Positions 59,765 through 64,000 of a stretch of DNA of 64,000 nt are shown here, piece by piece. Below the pieces are notes generated by a model. The model saw only the letters and a list, made by a program, of their open reading frames with translations, was not told where the DNA came from and searched no databases. The translations under genes and the position numbers were made by a program. The stretch spans positions 62,001-126,000 of the forward strand of contig JAPCJR010000004.1 of NCBI GenBank assembly GCA_027886865.1, given 5' to 3'. This stretch comes from Nitrososphaerota archaeon (GTDB lineage: Archaea; Thermoproteota; Nitrososphaeria; Nitrososphaerales; UBA183). Position 1 is the stretch's first letter. Each line of letters starts with the position of its first letter.

Positions 59765-59795
59765 ATATCGCGGCAATATCTTCATATATCGCGGC
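59765..59795. promoter_or_regulatory. Direct repeat ATATCGCGGC over the TATA element of the second APC permease gene
   Basis: The 10-base sequence ATATCGCGGC is at 59765-59774 and again at 59786-59795, 21 bases (two helix turns) apart. The second copy is continuous with TTCATATATCG (59781-59791), the TATA element that sits about 27 bases before the TTG start at 59816. Repressor binding here would block the promoter. Confidence 0.6.
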
Positions 59796-59815
59796 GGCGT
59801 TGGATTGATGTTAAG

Positions 59816-61432
59816 TTGCAGAATCCGACGAAGTATTTTGCAAGAGATGCAACTGGGCTCGTGAGGGAGTTCGGTGCACTAGATACAGTTCTGTTCGCTT
59901 CGGTCATGGTCTTCGCGCTCGTCTTCACGACGACGCAGTTCGCGTGGTTCTACGGGAACACGCTGGGCGCGAACCTCCCGCTGACACTTCTCGTCGCGGC
60001 TATACCGTTCGTCTTCCTCATGCTAGCCTACTGGGCGATAGGGATTACGATGCCCAGGTCGGGCAACGACTACGTGTGGATAGGGAGGATATTCCACCCC
60101 TCGATAGGGTTTGCGTGGGCTCTCTTCTATATGGTGATCATCTTCCTGGTCGCGTACGTCGGTGAGATAGGCCCGTTTTCGTATGCTATCTCAGCTGCCC
60201 TGACTCTTCTGGGTCTGCAATCCAGCTCTGCAAGCCTCACAAGCCTGGGTACTTTTCTCGGCGGCCCTCTCGGGACCCTGGAGCTTGCGAGTCTCTTTAC
60301 CATAGTCTTCGGGTTCTTCGCACTTTTCGGGACGCGCTTCATCAAGGGTATCCTCTACGTCACGTGGGTCGCAGCGATCATCGGGATCGGGCTGATGTGG
60401 TATATCCTCGCCTCGACGAGTACGGCGACCTTCATCGGCAACTGGAATACGTTCCTCGCAGCTGGAAACCCGAGCTTGACGTACAGCGCACTTCAGACGG
60501 CCGGCTCGGCCAGCATGCCGGCCTTCTCCACAGGCTTCAGCGGCGTCGTCCTCGCCCTGCCCCTAGCCTTCCTCTTCCTGTTCGGGGGCAACTACGCGAA
60601 CGGGTTCGCCGGAGAGATCAAGAACGTAAGGAAGGCGATACCGATAGCCCTGTTCCTCTCCCTCATCTTTGGTATCCTCTATTGGTCGATCACCTCCACG
60701 CTCACGCTCGACACCGTAGGAAGCAACTGGATGACGATCATCGGGCACGCCTGGGACAACAGTGGGACCGGCAGCACCGCCTACCCGCTCGCGTATGCGC
60801 CTTCCCAGCCCCTGATGCTCGCTGTGGCCGCGTATCCCAACAACGCGCTCATAACGGTGATGTTCGTGACCTACATCCTCGGGTCGATCGGGGCGCTCTT
60901 CACGTACTTCTGGATCCCGAGCAAGTACTTCTTCGCGTGGTCCTTCGATAGAGTGCTGCCGACCAAGTTCGCTGATATTAGCTCCCGTTTCCACACGGCC
61001 TATCTCTCGGTGGTGGTCATAGTGATAATGGGCGTCGGTCTGTCGTACCTCTACGCATACCTTGGGTACTCGGTGTACTTCACGCTTGGGAGCGTCCTTT
61101 GGGGCGCGGCCTATGTGATACCCGGCCTCGCTCTTGCGGCGTTCCCGTTCATCAAGAAAGACCTCTTCGCGCAGGCGCCGGGATGGGTGGCCAAGAAGGT
61201 CGCCGGTATACCCATTGTGACCATCATCGGGATCGCAGTTGCGGTCGGCTTCGCGTACGTGGCAGCCATAGCCTACAATAACCCTGCGATCGGCGCGGCG
61301 GACTCGTTCAGTGAAGTGTTGGCGGTGGGACTGGTCGCTGTAGGATTCGCCATATACTTCGTGAGCGCGCAGTATCACAAGGGCAAGGGGATGAACCTGG
61401 GGATGGCGCTGAAGGAAATCCCGCCAGAGTAG
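59816..61432 (+). CDS. APC-family amino acid/amine permease (second of two)
   Basis: 538 residues with about 12-13 helices. Features match the first permease: LVREFGALDTVLFASVMVFA (TM1), the cytosolic loop MPRSGNDYVWIGRIFHPS, and the tail KEIPPE. In this copy FLFLFGGNYANGFAGEIKNVRKA replaces the first permease's loop. It is close to the amidohydrolase, aminotransferase and GGT genes and may import the amine that they metabolise. The start is TTG at 59816, placed by the TATA element; the promoter carries the ATATCGCGGC pair. It is convergent with the cyclase gene with a 16-base gap. Confidence 0.87.
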   Translation: MQNPTKYFARDATGLVREFGALDTVLFASVMVFALVFTTTQFAWFYGNTLGANLPLTLLVAAIPFVFLMLAYWAIGITMPRSGNDYVWIGRIFHPSIGFAWALFYMVIIFLVAYVGEIGPFSYAISAALTLLGLQSSSASLTSLGTFLGGPLGTLELASLFTIVFGFFALFGTRFIKGILYVTWVAAIIGIGLMWYILASTSTATFIGNWNTFLAAGNPSLTYSALQTAGSASMPAFSTGFSGVVLALPLAFLFLFGGNYANGFAGEIKNVRKAIPIALFLSLIFGILYWSITSTLTLDTVGSNWMTIIGHAWDNSGTGSTAYPLAYAPSQPLMLAVAAYPNNALITVMFVTYILGSIGALFTYFWIPSKYFFAWSFDRVLPTKFADISSRFHTAYLSVVVIVIMGVGLSYLYAYLGYSVYFTLGSVLWGAAYVIPGLALAAFPFIKKDLFAQAPGWVAKKVAGIPIVTIIGIAVAVGFAYVAAIAYNNPAIGAADSFSEVLAVGLVAVGFAIYFVSAQYHKGKGMNLGMALKEIPPE

Positions 61433-61448
61433 AAGACGGCTCAGCTCT

Positions 61449-62108
61449 CTACATTACAAGGGCCACGGGGCGCGTTATGCCGGCTGTACCGCCCGCTAAT
61501 GCGATGGGCGTTCCGACGAACAGAAAGTCCTTGCCCAAAAGCTTGTCCAGGTTGTTCAGGTTCTCGAATATCACGACGTGCTTCGGGAGCAGGGTCTTGT
61601 GGGCCTCGAAAGGCGGATGGTCGGGCCCGGGCGCGTCTATGCCGACCGCCTCGATGCCCAGACTGATGAGGTATTCTGCGGCTTCTTTGGTGATGTCGGG
61701 GTGCTCCATCCAGTCAGGGGTCGTGTTCTTCGAGGTGTAGTTGAGGTGAAACAGCACTATCCAGCCCTTGCCGACCTCTCCGGCGTGGCCCGCTGCTTTG
61801 ATCGCCTTCTCGACGTCGGCCTTTCTGATCTGGAACCTCTTTGGCTTCTTGGAGAAGTCGAGGACGATTCCGTGCCCGATATAGTGCGAAAGCGGCATCT
61901 TGTCCACCGTCGTCCCACCCTCGACCATGTGGAACGGCGCATCGACGTGAGTGGAGACGTGCTCTACGAAGGTCCAGACGTATGACGCATATCCGTCGTC
62001 GCGGATGTTTGAGAAGGTCGTCCTCAGGGGCTGAGGGTAGCCGGGATACACAGGCGTGTTCATGTGGGTCATAGGTACTGCCAGGTCGACTATCTTCTTG
62101 AAGGGCAT
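61449..62108 (-). CDS. Cyclase-family (kynurenine formamidase-like) metal hydrolase
   Basis: 219 residues of the cyclase/formamidase family (PF04199 type). The metal motif is seen as STHVDAPFHMVEG (H-x3-D-x3-H) and the late IDAPGPDHPPFEAHK. Members hydrolyse N-formylkynurenine or similar amides; the other name, cyclase, refers to actinorhodin-type proteins. The GTMP stretch HMNTPVYPGYP is typical. ATG at 62108 is preferred because homology begins at MPFKKIVDLAVPM; the frame continues to 62168, and CTTTTTAC near 62149-62156 would lie inside that extension. It is between the permease and the pyrK gene. Confidence 0.8.
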   Translation of the reverse strand: MPFKKIVDLAVPMTHMNTPVYPGYPQPLRTTFSNIRDDGYASYVWTFVEHVSTHVDAPFHMVEGGTTVDKMPLSHYIGHGIVLDFSKKPKRFQIRKADVEKAIKAAGHAGEVGKGWIVLFHLNYTSKNTTPDWMEHPDITKEAAEYLISLGIEAVGIDAPGPDHPPFEAHKTLLPKHVVIFENLNNLDKLLGKDFLFVGTPIALAGGTAGITRPVALVM

Positions 62109-62227
62109 GCTCAAGTTGGTGTCGTCTTGGAGAGGGTGCGAGCTCGTAAAAAGCTTTCGAGGAATCAAGGAGTGCCGGAGGCAATCCTGGTCAGGCCTTC
62201 GTCAAAGTCCTGCCTGTGCGCGCGCTG

Positions 62228-63013
62228 TCAGACCTTGATGTAGCGCCCCGAGGCGTCTCTCTGGAGCAGCCCGAACTCGCCGAGCGAGTCTTTTAGAGCA
62301 TCTCCGCTGAGTATGGCCCCATCTCGGCAGAGCAGCCGCTTCCCGATGGTGCAGCTCCCGCAGATGCCCATCCCGCACTTCATGCTCCTCTCGAGGCTGG
62401 CCTCATACTCCACGCCCGCCTTCGCCGCGATGTCGTACAGCTTGCGCATCATCATCTCTGGACCGCACGTATAGACACGGTTTATCCTACGCTCGCCGAT
62501 CAGCTCCTCAGCGAGGTCGGTCGGGAACCCATGCCTGCCGTAGCTCCCGTCGTCGGTGGTCACGAACAGGTTCTTCCTCTTCGCTATCCGCTTGAGCTGC
62601 TTCTCGAAGAGTATGTCGGGCTTCGACCGGCCCCCGATTATCACCGAGACCCTGCTCCCGGCCTTTGTCAACGCCCTTGCGAGCGGAAGGAGCGGCGCCA
62701 GTCCCGTCCCTCCTCCCACCAATAGCGCGTTGCACTTCTCCACCGTGTACGGGCGCCCGTATGGACCCCTCACCCCTATCAGGTCACCGCGTCTCGCCCC
62801 GACCAGCTCGCTGCTGCCCGGCCCCCACGGCTTGACTGTGACTGAACAGACCCCCTTGGCGTCGTAGTTGGAGAGGCTCATCGGGAACTCGTCGTATCCG
62901 GGTTCCCAGACCATCACGAACTGCCCGGCCTTAGCGGACGCGCACGCCTCGTCCGTGAAGAAGACGGAGTTGATGTTCCTGGTCTCCCTGACGTTCTTCA
63001 GGATCTTCCTCAT
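62228..63013 (-). CDS. pyrK: Dihydroorotate dehydrogenase electron transfer subunit
   Basis: Flavin/iron-sulfur subunit that links DHODH type 1B to NAD. The 261-residue protein shows the ferredoxin-NADP reductase-like FAD region (FPMSLSNYD), the GGGTGLAPLLPLA pyridine nucleotide loop, CGPEMMM, and the 2Fe-2S cysteines in KCGMGICGSC and LLCRDG (four Cys). ATG at 63013 begins 11 bases after the pyrD stop, which fits better than the ATG at 63046 inside pyrD. It is the second gene of the pyrD-pyrK pair. Confidence 0.92.
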   Translation of the reverse strand: MRKILKNVRETRNINSVFFTDEACASAKAGQFVMVWEPGYDEFPMSLSNYDAKGVCSVTVKPWGPGSSELVGARRGDLIGVRGPYGRPYTVEKCNALLVGGGTGLAPLLPLARALTKAGSRVSVIIGGRSKPDILFEKQLKRIAKRKNLFVTTDDGSYGRHGFPTDLAEELIGERRINRVYTCGPEMMMRKLYDIAAKAGVEYEASLERSMKCGMGICGSCTIGKRLLCRDGAILSGDALKDSLGEFGLLQRDASGRYIKV

Positions 63014-63023
63014 CCTTATCTTC

Positions 63024-63938
63024 TCAGAACCTATGTCCAAGTCCAACCATCTCCTCCACCTTCTTGAACTTCTTCCGCTTCATGTAGCTCTCGACCCCGC
63101 GGTTGATCTCCTGGAAGACCCCGTATCCTTGGTAGAGGGCGGTCCCTATCTCGACGGCGCCCGCCCCCGCCAGCATCATCTCGACCGCGTGCTCCCACGT
63201 GGAGACGCCGCCGCACCCGATTATCGGTACCTTGAAGGCCTGATAGAGCTCGTATATCCTCGCTACGGCGATCGGTCGGATCGCCGCCCCGGATAGGCCG
63301 CCGAACTTGTGCGAGAGGGTCGGCCTTCTGGTCTCGACCTCTATCGTCATGGCCCTCATCGTGTTTATAGCCGTCAGCCCGTCGGACCCCGAGTCGACCG
63401 CCGCCTTTGCGACCTCGACTATCTTGTGGGTGTTGGCTGAGAGCTTCGCGAAGATTGGTTTCTTGGTCCTCGCTCGCACGGCCTTGACGACGGATGCGAC
63501 CACCTCCGGGTCGTGCCCTATCTCCGTCCCGACGCCTTCGACGTGTGGGCAGCTCAGGTTCAGCTCGTAGGCGAGGAATTCGTTCCCGTCGAGCAGCTCC
63601 ACGACCCGGCCGAACTCGACCGGGCCTCCGCCGAATATCGAGACGATCAAGGGCAGGCGCCTCCCCTTCACCGCTGAGAGCTCCTCCGAGAATATGCGAG
63701 CTCCGGGATTGGAGAGCCCGACAGCGTTTACAAGACCGCTGTCGGTGGCAACGAGCGTCGGATTCCTGTAGCCCTCGCGCGGCTCGAGGCCTATAGACTT
63801 GGAGACGGCCGCGCCCGCTCCGGACTCGATCGCCCGGATGAGGCTGTCGACGGTCACCCCGACGACCCCCGAGGCGAGCAACAGCGGATTCTCGAGCCTC
63901 ATACCCGCCATCGAGACCTTCAGCGATCGTTCCACCAA
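63024..63938 (-). CDS. pyrD: Dihydroorotate dehydrogenase, class 1B catalytic subunit
   Basis: FMN enzyme for pyrimidine synthesis. The 304-residue protein shows LENPLLLASGVVG, SKSIGLEPREGYRNP, the GLSNPGARIF segment, NLSCPHVEG with the catalytic Cys, PIFAKLSAN, and the FMN-phosphate GGLSGAAIRPIA and GCGGVSTWEHAVEMMLAGA. Class 1B is confirmed by the adjacent pyrK. The frame is open from ATG 63980, but GCTTAAAGG (about 63971-63979), the probable TATA element, covers this start, so TTG at 63938 is preferred (GTG at 63935 is the next codon). First gene of the pyrD-pyrK unit. Confidence 0.92.
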   Translation of the reverse strand: MVERSLKVSMAGMRLENPLLLASGVVGVTVDSLIRAIESGAGAAVSKSIGLEPREGYRNPTLVATDSGLVNAVGLSNPGARIFSEELSAVKGRRLPLIVSIFGGGPVEFGRVVELLDGNEFLAYELNLSCPHVEGVGTEIGHDPEVVASVVKAVRARTKKPIFAKLSANTHKIVEVAKAAVDSGSDGLTAINTMRAMTIEVETRRPTLSHKFGGLSGAAIRPIAVARIYELYQAFKVPIIGCGGVSTWEHAVEMMLAGAGAVEIGTALYQGYGVFQEINRGVESYMKRKKFKKVEEMVGLGHRF

Positions 63939-64000
63939 GCTCCAGCCGCGCGGAAACAAACCAAGATAACCTTTAAGCATAATACGGCATGGCGGGGAGC

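Overview
The window is archaeal and most likely from a GC-rich member of the TACK group, with a Thaumarchaeota/Nitrososphaeria-like lineage favoured. Evidence read from the sequence: a family B DNA polymerase carrying two inteins, RNA polymerase subunit P, ribosomal protein S30e, archaeal tyrosyl- and glycyl-tRNA synthetases, GatD/GatE, HerA/NurA, archaeal Elp3, a COG1709-type regulator and a PC4-like protein. Most genes start 20-30 bases after an A/T-rich TATA element, so most transcripts look leaderless, and TTG and GTG starts are frequent. No tRNA, rRNA, CRISPR array or complete insertion sequence was seen, and no stretch over 300 bases lacks a gene or gene remnant.

Layout. 1-2.3 kb: 3' part of thrS, then a LAGLIDADG homing-endonuclease gene cut by one in-frame TGA. 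2.5-9.0 kb: an SRPBCC protein, a PuuE/allantoinase-like deacetylase and polB with inteins at motif B and motif C. 9.1-23.5 kb: a surface-glycan region with membrane proteins, two glycosyltransferases of the membrane, a MurG-like transferase, a DPM1-like transferase, three SDR epimerases and a DegT aminotransferase. It includes a set for activated heptose (transaldolase-like enzyme, GmhA, GmhB, HddA-like kinase), with tyrS embedded. 23.5-31.7 kb: information processing (rpoP, glyS, COG1709 regulator, PC4-like protein, herA-nurA) followed by three small winged-helix proteins that share an N-terminal module; four TGCGCA sites lie in the nurA divergent promoter. 31.8-36.3 kb: a membrane redox-like locus (cupredoxin, multi-span proteins, one with a C-terminal iron-sulfur domain) built on a repeated membrane module. 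36.4-39.7 kb: gatD-gatE.

39.7-50.5 kb: a secreted beta-propeller protein and membrane proteins, then an AT-richer patch (42.1-44.1 kb) with a frameshifted gene, an orphan coding remnant and a three-gene RelE-type toxin operon. After it come a rhodanese, a second deacetylase, a proline-iminopeptidase-like hydrolase, an APC permease and an EamA transporter. 50.4-52.9 kb: an operon of rps30e, elp3, a GcvH-like/TusA-like fusion and the EamA gene. 53-61.4 kb: a zinc-ribbon protein, then a glutamine synthetase-like enzyme, FluG-type amidohydrolase, class III aminotransferase, gamma-glutamyltransferase and a second APC permease. These read together as a gamma-glutamylated amine catabolic set. 61.4-64 kb: a cyclase-family hydrolase and pyrD-pyrK.

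The strongest candidates for undescribed biology are the membrane/iron-sulfur/cupredoxin locus with its repeated module, the nurA-side cluster of three related winged-helix proteins with its operators, the gamma-glutamyl catabolic set, and the lysine-less GcvH-like/TusA-like fusion.
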